Translations under genes and position numbers: made by a program
Notes under the pieces: generated by a model
Seen by the model: only the letters and a program-made list of their open reading frames with translations
Told to the model about the DNA's origin: nothing
Databases searched by the model: none
NCBI GenBank assembly: GCA_021495925.1
Contig: JAKEKT010000152.1
Coordinates: 1 to 53,028 of the forward strand
Direction of reading: 5' to 3'
DNA length: 53,028 bases
Source of the DNA: Diplodia intermedia
Taxonomy: Eukaryota; Ascomycota; Dothideomycetes; Botryosphaeriales; Botryosphaeriaceae
Part shown: positions 12,608 to 23,692 of the stretch, piece after piece
How the letters are laid out: each line of letters opens with the position of its first letter
How positions within the stretch are numbered: position 1 is the stretch's first letter

Positions 12608-13562
12608 ATGTCTTTCGACGACCACTCCCGGCTAGAGTCCCAACCAACCACCTGGCGGCGGCAGGATGATCCCGAGTATGCCGACGATCCAGAGTTCAAG
12701 CGCTTCACCACCCAGCTCTCCGACCAGCTGTTCAGCCTGACCTCGAACGTCACTCGCCTTTCCAACCAGATTGCACTCCTCGGCACCAAGCGCGAGACGG
12801 AACGCGTCCGCGAGCGGGTTCGCGACCTGATTGAAGAGACGAGCTCTGGGTTCAAAGAAGTCGGCGAGGGTCTGAAGAGGGTCCAACAATGGCACGATCT
12901 CGGGGTACGTGAGCCAACTATCTACATCAATGAGGGGAGACATCGACGCCCCGATATGTCTTCATCTGAATTCTCCGACGCGACATGTTTTGCGTACATC
13001 ACATACTAACATGTCCCTTCCCTAGCCATCCCAAAAATTCACCCAAGGCAAACTCAACCGCGAGTTCAAAGCCTCCCTCACCGAATTCCAAGTCCTCCAA
13101 CGCCGCGCCATCGAGAAAGAGCGCAGCTCCGCCGCCGCCGCCCGCGCCGCCCTCGACGACGGCAGCGGCGGCCTGACCAGCCCGGGCGGGCAAGCGCCGT
13201 CGCACCAGCAACAGCAGCAGCTGCAGGAGCAGGAGCAGCTGCGGCTCGCGTCGCAGGACGAGGTCGACTTCCAGGAATCGCTCATCATCGAGCGCGAGTC
13301 CGAGATCCGCAACATCGAGCAGTCCGTCGGCGAGCTCAACGAGCTCTTCCGCGACGTCGCCCACATGGTGCACGAGCAGGGCGAGCAGCTCGACATCATC
13401 AGCGAGAACGTCGAGGGCGTGCGCACCGACACGCGCGGCGCCCACGTCGAGCTGACCACCGCCAGCCGCCACCAAAAGGCCGCCCGCAACAAGGCCTGCT
13501 GCCTGCTGCTCATCCTCGCCGTCGTCCTCACCATTGTCATCCTGGCCGTCGTTTTGGGCTAG
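12608..13562 (+). CDS. PEP12: Pep12-type endosomal syntaxin (Qa-SNARE)
   Basis: This t-SNARE drives fusion of Golgi-derived vesicles with the late endosome or vacuole. Two exons (12608-12904, 13026-13562) give 277 residues. The N-terminal part is the regulatory three-helix region (FKRFTTQLSDQLFSLTSNV, then LNREFKASLTEFQVLQR). A Gln-rich linker follows around residues 159-172. The SNARE motif spans about 180-245 and carries the diagnostic block ELNELFRDVAHMVHEQGEQL; the zero-layer glutamine is Gln217. A tail anchor of about 19 hydrophobic residues ends the protein at residue 277. The HEQGEQLD block with a short C-terminal anchor fits Pep12/Vam3/syntaxin-7 better than plasma-membrane Sso. Filamentous fungi often have a single Pep12-like protein covering both endosome and vacuole, so PEP12 versus VAM3 is not settled. 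The start is the first ATG of the conserved frame. Confidence 0.85.
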
Positions 13563-15926
13563 GGAGAGAACCCTGCTCCTCTTTTCTTTTCTCTTGGCAC
13601 TCTCTTGCATCTCTCTCTCTCCCCCCTCCCTCTCTCCAGCGTCCCACCTTTCCTTAACCTTGCGTGCTGTAACAAAGTTCAAACTGTAGCATCATCGTCT
13701 ACGGAGCCGGGCGGTCCACTTTGGGCGAGAGCTTTGGTTCTCCCTACGTCTATCCCATCATCCTTTCCTTTACCCACAGCAGCAATAACAACAACTTGCT
13801 GCTGCCTACCTCACGTTCTGTCATGTATACCCGGAGTTCGGAAGAGGGAGACATGTTGGTTTTCTTTTTTCTTTTTCCCTTTTCGCGATAAACATCTTCC
13901 CACACATGGCGTTTTCCCCCCTCCATTCCCCATTGTTCCGCTTTTTTTTTTCCCCATCCCCTTTGCTTTTCTGCTTTTGTACTACAGGAAAGAAGAAGAT
14001 ACTCCGAGCGAAGAATGCAATGCAATGCATGCGCGTGTTGTGGATCATGACGCGCGATTTACATATACTTTCCTGCATATCTCGCCTGTGCTACCTACTT
14101 TACGTCGATGTCATCAAACACTTGCAAAGAAAAAAAAGGTGATCCGATTCGTGCCCTATACAACAACAACTACTACTTACAAAAAGCAGAGAGAGAGAGA
14201 GGGGGGGGGAGAGAGAGAGAGAGAGAGAGAGAGCTCAAATGGCAATTAACCGGGGCAGCCCAGTCCAGCCCGCGCTTCCATCCTCCCCTCTCCCCCCACC
14301 CGCCCCGTCAGTCCGAGCCGGAAACGAAGGACCCCGTCCGCTTAGGTAAGTCTCGGGAAGTAAGTAAGTAGCAGTGTTACCTCCTCCAGAAACCCGGCGC
14401 GCCCAAATACAGGCCTGCGCCTAATATCTTGACTACTACCAACCAACCAACAAACGGACTCGGCCCCCACTCCCCTCCTCCCGTCAACGATAACGATACG
14501 CGGCGCTCTTCTTTATCGTTATCGTCGAAGAAGCGACGGGCAAGAGGAGGGCACACACGCATGGTGGTGGTGGTGGTGTGCGGCCAATAAAAAAAAAAGC
14601 GTCAGCCAAATAACGGCGCATATCTCGTCGTCGTCCAGTCCCATTGACACACCCACCCCTCCTTCCCTTCTTTTCCTTGTCTCATCTTTTCCAGAACTTT
14701 TTTTTTTTTTTACATCAAAGCGGTGTGTGTATACGTCTCAAAAAAAGAGAGATAAGAAAAAAAAAAGATCCGGTTCCAGTAGTAGTGCAATGATGATGCA
14801 AGTAATATATGGCAAAGGAGCCATGCAGCGGCGGCGCGCGCCATGGAAGCCTCCGTTAGCAGAACGAACCCCTAAGCCGCCACTACGTGTGCCCGCGCGC
14901 CCTCGCCTCTTCCATCATCATCTTCATCATCATTATTACTGCCCAGTGGTCCTTTCAACGAAGACATGAAAGGGCCATTTTCTCTCGGGGGCGTCGGCTG
15001 CGTGACATCTACGCATTAGTGGCCCACGGCCCAGGTATAATTGCCTAGTAGATGTGGGGCCGCAGACGAGTATCCGATTCGCGGTCGTGGAAGCGGCGTT
15101 TTCGGATGAGCATATCTTTCCCTAATGATGTCCATCTGTCTTCTGGTGACGACGGATTTACCTCACGATATATCCAGGAGGTGGTGATGTCGATAGAGTA
15201 CCCTTGAGCTTACCTGTTTGAGTATTCTTCCTTCAGCCGGCTGCGTCCTTCGTGTTAAATGTTCTCTTCTTGCACCTTGAGCCAATCTTTCTTGCTCCAC
15301 TGCATTCTTCTCCTCTTTTCTCTTGTGGAGGGTGATGTGAGATGATGTGTGATAGTGCCTTCTTTTTTTCTTGTTTTCGAGGGAAACGACAAGGGGTATT
15401 AATATCCCCAAAATGAGGAATGAAAGAAACAAAACCCAAAGCAGTGGATAAAAGGAAAGAAAATGAAACGAAAAGGGGGTGAAGACTTCGATAGAAGCAA
15501 GCACCTCCCAAAACTTCGAACAAGGACCAAGCGCACCCGAAGTGAGACCACCTCCTGCATAATTCCTTTCTTTTTCACTGCAAGATTGATCGCGCAGCCG
15601 AACAGCCTCGCGCCTCCTTGATCTTTTCAGCCAATCTCAAGAAGTTCAAGCAGACTATATGTCCCCAAGACTTTTGGTACCGTAATGAAGACCGAAATGA
15701 TCGGCCCTCTCTGATGTTTCTTCTTCGATTTAATGCAACCCATCCCAATCCTAGTGTGATCTGTGTTTGCTACCCATGTACCGAATGTGCGTGTCGTCCG
15801 CGCGTCGTTTGAGTGAGCCGATTTGTGCACCCTCCCTGGGTTGCATCTCGGAGAAGCTGTTCGTTTAAAGTAACCAAAAAAAGCCGGCCTGCGTCGACGC
15901 TGGAAACGGCTTCTGCAAGAAACAAC
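13563..15926. other. Convergent 3' flanks with simple repeats
   Basis: This 2.4-kb gap lies between the convergent 3' ends of the syntaxin and PAB2 genes. It holds long T and A runs, CT tracts and a GA repeat. Frames here are low-complexity (poly-Arg, poly-Pro, poly-Lys) and show no family similarity, so I call no gene. It probably contains two long 3' untranslated regions. Confidence 0.5.
14186..14233. repeat. GA dinucleotide microsatellite
   Basis: An almost pure (GA)n tract is interrupted once by a run of nine G. It lies in the non-coding gap between the syntaxin and PAB2 genes. Confidence 0.9.
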
Positions 15927-16988
15927 TCAGTAGGGCGAGTACCCTCTCCCGCGACCACGGTAACCACCTCGGTAACTAATAGCGATGACTTTATCAGTAT
16001 ATAACCACGCCTTCCCTGGGAGGGTCAAGGATGCTGTTCACTCACCCGCCACGAGGGGGAGGAGGGCCGTAGCCTCCACGTCCACCCCAGCCGCCACGGC
16101 CACGGGGAGGGCCACCACCGCGGCCGCGACCACGCGCAAGACCAGGAAGGTTGGTGCGCTTAGGGACGACCTAAGTAAAGTTAGGCTAATGCAGTGAAAT
16201 GGAGATGATGGCGACTTGCCTTGATATTCCTGCCGCGGAAAACGCTCTCGTTAAGGACGAGGGCCTGACCAACGAGACTGGGCTCAGTGAATTCGACATA
16301 CGCATACCTGCATACGCCCGTCAGCGTCCGCATCTTGCTGCGCAGCTCTTGCCAGGTAGCGAAGGTATCTTGAGGAAGAAGGAAGTAACAGTGGGGGGAG
16401 CTGTGATGAACCGGAAGACCTGAGGCGAGCAGACTCGGAAACGCATTGTTGCATGGCGCAAGGCCTTCGCGCTCAGTGTCCACGGCCAATTCCAGCACGG
16501 TGTGGGCAATTCAAGAAAATCCATCTCTTGGTATGACTGACCCCTTCGGATGTCCCGTGAACTTGTCGAGAAGGATGGTGACGCGGTTGATGGAGCCGCA
16601 GCTCTGGAAGTGGGCCTGAATCTCCTCAGGCGAGGCGCCGTAATCGACGTTTCCGACGAAGACGCTACGCGCGTCGATGTCCTCCTTGTTCTCGCGGAGA
16701 GTCTCGGTCTGAGAGTCGAGGGAAGCCTGCATCTCGCGAAGCTTGGCAGCCTCAGCCTCCATTTCCTGGACACGCTTCTTCATGGCGGTGATTTCTTCCT
16801 GCAAGTGGGGTTAGCATTGGTGCATCAAGTGGGAGCAGTAGTGAGCGCATGCGCAAGAAAGCAAGGTCAAGGGTAGGGGAAGACGGCGCGGTGGCGCGCA
16901 AGCAGAAAGAGCTCACCTCATCGTTGTTATCGTCATCCGGGATGTCAGGGCGAGGCTCCTCCTCACGGATGGGCTCGTTGTCGGCCAT
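15927..16988 (-). CDS. PAB2: Nuclear poly(A)-binding protein, Pab2/PABPN1 type
   Basis: This family binds poly(A) tails in the nucleus and acts in polyadenylation and exosome-linked RNA processing. Five exons (16988-16917, 16798-16542, 16307-16220, 16170-16046, 15975-15927) give 196 residues. Order: acidic N-terminus (1-26), a coiled coil (about 28-62, ITAMKKRVQEMEAEAAKLRE), one RRM (about 68-143) with RNP2 SVFVGNVDY and RNP1 KGYAYVEF, then a short RGG tail (151-192) ending YSPY. This is the usual Pab2 layout. The third intron has a GC donor (AAG|GCAAGT) and the second a GTCAGT donor; both joins are forced by the RRM sequence. An in-frame ATG further upstream (near 17075) would add about 29 residues, but MADNEP begins the expected acidic start. 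The RGG tail is a likely arginine-methylation target, by family knowledge. Confidence 0.9.
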
Positions 16989-17524
16989 GGTGGGTGTAGG
17001 AGGCTCGCAGATGGCTTGGTTCGCACGGAATGCGGCTTCGTTCGCAAGGTACGCGGCAACTTGTTCTGGCGTCATTGTTAGCGCGAGCAGGCGCAAGGCG
17101 TTGATGTTGGTGGAGTGGTGGTTGCGAGTGGGGCAGAGGCACTCACGTCAAGCGAGCGGGTGAAAACAAGCGTCCAAACGGAAGTGGGCGCGCGGGGTGG
17201 GCGGGTGCGAGGGCTGAGGTGTGCGAGGAGGGAGAGCGTTGGAGGCAGGCAGGCAGCTCTGGGGACGGGCGCGGCGTCTGGGGTGGAATTGGGAAGTCGC
17301 GTCGAAAGCTTGGGCCAGCCGGGCCCGACCCGCTCGTCTGGGCGCTAGCCGTGTTAGCGCGTGCGAACAGCTGGTCCGCCTCAACACCAACCCGGGCCAC
17401 CGCTCTTTATCATCACTCTTCCTGTCGCATTTCGCTCTTGCTCCCAACAGTCCTGTACCGCCCATCGCCAACATCCCAGCGCCGAACATCTCAGCGCCAA
17501 GACCTCACTTGGCGGGCAACATAG
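16989..17524. promoter_or_regulatory. Shared PAB2 / proton-channel promoter
   Basis: This 536-base interval separates two divergent start codons. On the minus strand a donor-like ACGTGAGT near 17150 suggests an intron in the PAB2 leader, but this is not proven. No clear TATA box is seen. Confidence 0.45.
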
Positions 17525-18256
17525 ATGGACGAAGAAGGCCAAACGCAGCCGCTTCTTGGGAGCAGGCGCACCTTGTCCTCATTTGCCCACGAGAACCTGT
17601 ACGGCTTGATTTCGCCATCGACCGACTCTTCCGTCGATAAGAGCCGTCGCCAGACCCAGCGCTTCTTGACTTCCAAAACCGGACACTATGCTGTCTTGGC
17701 GCTGGTTGCTGCCGACGTGACCTGTATCTTCATAGGTAGGCCTCGTCCCCACTTGCTCGCTTGGGCGGCTCAACAACTCACCCGTACCAGACTTCGTCAT
17801 CCAGCTTTTTGTATGCGAAAGCCACAAGTCGAACACCGGCTGGAACGATACTCTCGAGGCTCTTGGCATCGTTAGCCTGGTCTTCTCTTGTCTCTTCATG
17901 GCCGAACTGCTTGCTTCCGTCTGGGCCTTCGGTCTCTCGTGCGTCGTTACTTTCTTGACTTGTTCGTTCGTCACTGCTAACATCCATTTTGCAACAGCTA
18001 TTTCAACTCCAAGTTCCACTGCGTCGATTCTATTGTCATCGTCGCCTCGTTCGTGGTCGACCTACTGCTTCGCGGTCCGCTTGAGGAAGTCGCCAGTCTT
18101 GTCATCGTCCTTCGTCTGTGGCGTGTCTTCAAGATCATCGAAGAACTCACTGCTGGTGCAAAGGACCAAATGGAAGTCCTGAAACAGCAGATTGAGGCGC
18201 TTCAGGAGGAGAATGCCAATCTAAGGGAGGAAGTGAGAAAGCTGAAAGAAGATTAA
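17525..18256 (+). CDS. Hv1: Voltage-gated proton channel (Hv1 family)
   Basis: Hv1 channels are lone voltage-sensor domains that let protons leave the cell on depolarisation. Three exons (17525-17735, 17791-17938, 17998-18256) give 205 residues. Four helices are visible: S1 about 54-79 (YAVLALVAADVTCIFIDFVI), S2 about 93-118, S3 about 127-145 (VDSIVIVASFVVDLLL) and S4 about 151-170. The S1 selectivity aspartate of human Hv1 (D112) aligns with Asp64, E119 with Asp71, E153 in S2 with Glu109, and D174 and D185 in S3 with Asp130 and Asp141. S4 reads LRLWRVFKIIEEL, so the first two gating arginines are kept (Arg159, Arg162) and the third is Lys165. A coiled coil (about 174-205, MEVLKQQIEALQEENANL) ends the protein, as in dimeric Hv1. 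The human zinc-binding histidines have no counterpart. Location, plasma membrane or organelle, cannot be read from the sequence. Confidence 0.9.
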
Positions 18257-18696
18257 CCATGTTCTCGCTCACGAAACTCCATGTACATGTTGACATATGA
18301 CGGCAAAGTGACACGGCAGGGCCTCCTTCCTGTGGTATAGATCAAGCGTTCAGGCAGGCCATAGACAATGATATACGACTACTACGGACTACGCCCTTTT
18401 ACGCTAACTTGTTTCAGGACTTACCATGCCGCTTCATTCATGATAGTATGAAAGCCGCAACAAATCCAAGGATGACCCTCATCTTCCATACTTGATCCGC
18501 ACACGCAGATGATCCAAACAGCCCGATGAGCACCAACACGGGTGCAAAGTAACAATCCAGTAAGCTCCTTCCAGGGTATCCAGTGCCAGATTCCTCGAGA
18601 GCCGAGCCGAGCCGAGCCATGCCGCAGTCGGAACCACCCATTTCCCCCTAGTTGCCGGCAATAGACTCGACACAGTCAAGCCATGATCTCAACCCT
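18257..18696. other. Convergent 3' flank, channel gene / 1111-aa unknown
   Basis: This 440-base gap lies between two convergent stop codons and contains no gene. A short tandem of gccga units sits near 18602-18617. Confidence 0.6.
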
Positions 18697-21600
18697 TCAG
18701 TCGACATCCATCCCGTCCTCATCACCGCCCACACCCTCCCCGGCAACCACACTCTCCGCCAACAACTCCCCATCCGTGTTTCCCTCCTCCCTCGTCACCA
18801 TATCACCCCTCAGCTGCGCCGAAGGGCCATCAGCATCGCCCTCGCTCATATCCTCCCCATCATTCTCCCTCGTGTCTTCCACCACCGTCACCACCGCTCC
18901 ACCCCCCGCCATCTCCTCCACTCCACCAACCCGAGTCTCCTCCTCCTTCTTCCTCCTCGCCTCCACCACCAACGCCCTCAGCCTCTCCCCATCCGCGACC
19001 AACCGCTCCCTCAACGCGCACTTGCGCATGATCTCGCCGCGCAGCTGCGCCGCGCCCATCTTCGCGATCGGCCGCATCTGGTGCACCTTCCTCAGCGCCT
19101 CGGCGGACGGGGGGAGCCCGCGCTGCCACCACTGGCGGGTCAAGACGGCGCCGCCGCCGCCAGGAGCCACCGTGTCGACGGCGTTTCCGACGGCAATGTT
19201 GTCATTGCTGGCGTCATCGTTGGCGTTGTGACGACGGTCCGTCTCGTCCACCTTTCCGTCACCGCCGTCGCCGTCGACGTCGTCGTGGTGCTTGTCGACG
19301 ACGAAAGGGTCGGTCATGTCCACGTCGCCGTCGCCATCCGCATGCCTCCGCCGCTGCTTATCCTTTCCACCGGCGATGGCTCTGGATGATGATGATGCTG
19401 CTGAGCCGGACCGTTGCGCGATCATCTGGGACGACGACGACGACGACCTGCGACGGCGGGGACCCTTGTTGGTTGACGAACCACCGCTCTCTCCGGCCGC
19501 AGTCGCCGCCGCTGGCGAGAAAGCAGCAGAGGAGGAAGGGCCCATTCTGACGACGCTGACCCCACGACCACCACCACCACCACCAACACCGGTCGCCGCC
19601 TTGTCGCGCACCTTGACGCCCGTGGCCAGGCGCGTCAGGATCGCATCCGCAGCCTCCTTTGCCGCGGCGTGCGCCTGGTCCTCCGTTGTGCCGGGGACGG
19701 CTTTGGCGGCGAAGTAGGCGGTGCGGGCGGCCTTGAGCTGGGAGGGGTGCTTGAAACTGTACGTGACACTGCTGAAGGCTTTAGCCGGAAAAGGGAAGGG
19801 AAGGAGGAAGGACTTACCCGTGGATTGAAGCGCTGATGTCGCGTGCACCAGCGGTACCGCCTGATCTATCAGCATCGGTCGTGGTGGCCTTTGCCTCTCC
19901 ACCAGCCGTAGCAGGCGGTCCAGCAGCATCTCCAACGCCGTCTCCAGAGCCGCCCTCATCCACAGCGTCGGCGTCGGACATTACCACGTCGTTCGCGACC
20001 TCCTCCTCTCCGCCCTCGCATTCCATCTCATCGGCGGCCTCATCGGCACCACCGGCGTCGTCCCCCTCCTCCCGCACAACAACATCCTCATCCCCATCGA
20101 CACCGACATCCTCCTCCTCCTCGTCCTCCTCCCCACCCTCTTCCCCACCCCCACCGCCCACACTCACAGCCCCTCCCAGCCCCTCCAACTCCCCACCCAC
20201 CACCCCCCTCACCCCCGCCGCAGCCTCGCACATCCTCCGCAAACTCCCCGCCGCCCGCCGCAACTGCGTCTTGCTGAACGCGTGCAGGAACCGCTCGCTC
20301 CTCGGCACGAGCACCGCTTCATGATCATAATCGCCGGGACCACCGGCACGACCAGCATTCCTCCTCGCAGTGGTGGAAGCAGCAGACGCGTGATAAGCAT
20401 GCGCGAAATCGTCGCGCTGGTCGCCGATGACGAGCCACTTGTGCAGGTCGTTGTGGGGGAAGGCGGGGCGGGGCCAGGTGGGTGGGGCGAGGGGGGTTTT
20501 GTTGGTATCGTCGGCGGCGTCATCGTCGTCATTGTCGGTTGTGATGGTCGTGATGGTGTTCGTCGTCGTCGTCGTAGTGTCGGGTTTGGCCTTCTTGGTG
20601 GCGGAAGCGGATGATGATGTGGCGGCGGCGGCACTGCTGCGGCGGCGACGGCGCTTTCGGGGTTGGGATGATGAGTCCTCGACGGGGCCATGCGTGTCGT
20701 CGTCGTTGCCCTTGTTGTTTTTGACGGGGGTCGTCGTGGTCGTCGTCGTCGGGTGGTGGAGAAGACGGTTGGACGATCTCCGCGGTGCGGGTGGCTGGTC
20801 GTCGTTGTCGTGGTTGTTGCTCCTCCTGGTGGTGTTCGCTGTCGTCGCTCCGGCCGGGTGAAGCGCATTCTCGTCGCTGTTGGGCGCGTTCGTGGAAGTG
20901 TTGCCGGCGCTGGCGGCGGCGGTGGCCTCCTCGTCCGTCTCCTCCGTGCCCGTTGACTCGACGGCGGAAGCGAGCTCTCTGATGCGGTCCGAGGCACGAC
21001 GATTGCCGTTGCGACCGGCGGGCGTGGCCCGAGTGGTGTCAACAAACGGCGTAGGAATCTTGTCATCGTCTTTCTCGTCCGCGCCGCTCAGAGTGGGCGT
21101 GGATTGTCCGGCGTCACCATCCGCGGCGGGCTCGTTGCCAGTCTCGGCGGCGAGACCAGCAACGCGGCTCGAGGCGCCCAGATTGCCGGTACTGCCGGGT
21201 GCGGCGGCGGGAGTAGTAGCCTCTATGCCCGCGGGCGACGTAGCAACCGCAGCCTCCTTCCTGCCCGCGCCGCTCGCAGTGGGCGTGGACAGTTCGCCGC
21301 CGGCGTCCGCGGGGAAACCGGCGAGACGGCTCGAGACGCGCAGCGGAAAGGTCGCCGGTGTCGCTCTAGCGTTGCCGGTGGTGGTCGGCGTAGCCTTGAT
21401 CCTCTTGCCTGCGTTGCCATCGACGGTGGAGGGCGTGTTGGGCTCCGTGGCGGACTGCATGGTGGCCAAGCGGCTGGACGTGCGCTGCGCGGGAAAGGCG
21501 GCGGCGGCGGCGGCCGTCGTTTTGGTGCTGTTGGCGGCCGGCGCATGTTTGCTTCTCTTGCCTGCTTTGTTGTCTTTAGTGGCGGCGGCGGCGGCGGCGG

Positions 21601-22081
21601 CGGGCGTGTCGGGCTCCTCCTCCTCCACCGCGGCGGACTGCATAGCAGCCAGCCGGCTGGACGTGCGCTGGCCGGAAGAGGTGGCGGCGGCGGATGTAGC
21701 TTTAGCATTACTACCAGACGGTGACGGAGACTGGCCGCTTGTCTTGGAGTTGGCCGGGGTGACGGCAGCCTTGCTCTTCTTCGTACCACTGGCAGTTGGC
21801 GTCTTGAGCTGTTCCACCTGGCGGCTCGATGAGTGGAGCGCGCGGGTCACCGTCGCTGGCGCAGAAGCGGAGCCGCTGGTCGCGGTCGCGGCGGGGGTGG
21901 ATGAAGCAGTGTTATCGCTGCTGTTGCGCATGGAGGAGCGCATGGAGGAGCGCAAGGCGCGCGGCGGCGCAGGCGAATCGCTCTCAGGTCTTGCGGGTGT
22001 GGATGCCGATTCCATGTTGTTGAAGTCGCCGGTGTTGCGCGCAGAAGACCGCAGTTTGCGGCCGGCGGGCGTGTCTGGCAT
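18697..22081 (-). CDS. Unknown, probably nuclear protein with SSRLA-like repeats
   Basis: I do not recognise this gene. Two exons (22081-19818, 19768-18697) give 1111 residues. The first 440 residues are rich in Ala, Ser, Thr and Pro and carry nine degenerate R-x-S-S-R-L-like motifs at about residues 10, 43, 82, 139, 200, 248, 303, 361 and 434, most followed by a Thr-Pro-containing segment. Next come a basic stretch (PRKRRRRRSS, a likely nuclear signal), a compact block PRPAFPHNDLHKWLVIGDQR, a second block ERFLHAFSKTQLRRAAGSLRR and a long acidic tract. The second exon begins VTYSFKHPSQLKAARTAYFA and holds WWQRGLPPSAEALRKVHQMR plus a short coiled coil. The compact blocks are the parts most likely to be conserved. 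Basic motifs, acidic tracts and nuclear signals suggest a chromatin protein, but this is inference. Most frames on the opposite strand are shadows of its GC-rich codons. Confidence 0.75.
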
Positions 22082-22959
22082 GGCTGCGCTGTTGCGTAGA
22101 AGATTATGGTCGCGCGCAGAGAGTGAAAGAACGATGCCGAGTAGGACAGGTGTGTCTTCTGGTGGATGAAGAGCGCAAGGTTTGTGGGCCTAGAGCTCAA
22201 GGACAACGCGTGAAAGAGAGGGTAGGGTAGAGGAGAAAATGTGAGGCGCGAAAGCCAAAGGCTGTAGAAGAACGCGCGCGGGGAGGTGAATGCGCCGCAG
22301 TTGGTCTCTTACATCAGGGCAGGCCAAGCAGCATCTTTCTCTCTTTCTCTCACATCTCGGCGCAGAGAAAGGTCTGCATGAGTGTATCCATCCATTTTGC
22401 CTAACTTTCAGTCGATCCTAGACGGTATCCCGCGAACCTACCGTGTGGTATTCTTCCGTCGTTCGACCCATGTACTTGGCTGCGCAGGTGATCGAAGAGT
22501 TGGTGAATCCGTTTTAGGCGGTCCATCATCCATGCACCCGATTGAGTCTCCTCCAATGTACAGTGGATCAAAGTCCACGGAGTGTTCCCGACTTTGGTCC
22601 ATTGTTCGAACAGTTCTCGTTCGTTGGTCAGTCTTTGAGCATCTAGAGCCAGCTCGGGCACCATTCGTCTGAGATGCTAAGGCAATTTCACTGATAAGGA
22701 TCTGGCATCTCAAGTCTTCTCTTGTCATCTCTATTGTTCGTCATATCGTTGTCTTGCTTCTAGATTTGGTCTTCCTATTTCTTTGCTCTTTTTTTCTTTT
22801 TTTGGACTTTCGGATCACCGCAAAATGAAAGGACAACCCCATTCACCGGGCCTCTAAGTGAGTTCATGGATCGTTAGTTCGTTTGATTCTTGCGTTGGGT
22901 GATCTTGAACCTGTATTTCCGTCAGTATACGCTCAGACCAGGGACATAGCCAGCAATCC
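22082..22959. other. Gap between unknown gene and EFM6
   Basis: This 878-base gap holds the promoter of the 1111-residue unknown (right of 22081) and the 3' flank of EFM6. A T-rich tract lies near 22790-22803. No gene is seen. Confidence 0.55.
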
Positions 22960-23692
22960 TCACAAGAAGATGTTCTCCCTCGCGTACACGTCCTTGTCGG
23001 CGTCGTCCTCAACGCGCTGCACGTCGAACGTCTTCTTTATCGCCTTGACAAAGTGCAAGTCGGCCCTCCTCCTCTTCTTGAAGCAGAAGTAGCAAACGGT
23101 ATCGGGGCCAATCAGATCCTCCAGCGTCTTCTGCAGCAGCGGAAAGGCGGGCTCGAAGTATACGCAGTCGGCAGCCAGAATCACGTCGGGCGGCACGGCG
23201 ATGTCGGCGGGCGGGGCGGTGCCCCAGTCGTAGACAAGCGGCTTGACGCGGGCGGCGAGCCCGTTGAGGGCCGTGTTCTGCTGCATGAGGGCGAACATGG
23301 GCTCCTGGTCGGTGATGTACAGCGGGTGCTGCTCGCTGGCGGAGACGTCGCAGCCGAGGGCGACGGCCAGGCCGACGAGGCCGCCTCCGGAGCCGAGCTC
23401 AAGTCTGGGGGGGCGGTCAGCCGGCGGCGGCGGGGCGGAAGAGAGCCCTGAGGCGTACAAACATTGAGCGGCCGTTGAGGTCGTGCTTGTGCTGGCGCAG
23501 CAGGTAGCGCGACAGCACCATGCCGGCAGGCCACAGCTGGCCGCCGCATCCCCCTTTCAGGTCCTCATGCAGCCTGAGCGGGCGGGCGAGCAGGCCGTCG
23601 AAGTCGATGGTCGAGGTGCTCGCGGCCTTGTACTTGGGGAGCTCGACGAAGTCTTCGGAGAAGCTGGCGAGGAAGCCGTCGTCGATGGTCAT
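22960..23692 (-). CDS. EFM6: Protein-lysine methyltransferase Efm6
   Basis: Efm6 belongs to the METTL21-like class I methyltransferases; the yeast enzyme methylates elongation factor EF1A in the cytosol. Two exons (23692-23463, 23404-22960) give 224 residues. Landmarks are GGQLWPAGMVLSRYLLRQ, SAM motif I ILELGSGGGLVGLAVALGCD, the acidic loop SEQHPL, the block PPDVILAADCVYFEPAFPLL (post-I motif region with the family's D-C-V-Y), and the ending YFCFKKRRRADLHFVKAIKK, which is characteristic of this subfamily. The splice AT|GTTTGT to CAG|ACTTGAG rebuilds the family's SILELGSG exactly. The chosen start MTIDDGF gives normal length; an in-frame ATG 63 bases upstream at 23755 would add 21 residues of unlike sequence. 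Confidence 0.85.

Noticed and set aside
20880..22169. A 429-codon open frame on the plus strand
   Set aside because: It is antisense to the first exon of the 1111-residue unknown, whose GC-rich Ala/Ser/Thr codons leave the opposite strand open; its product is Val/Ala/Leu-rich with no motif.
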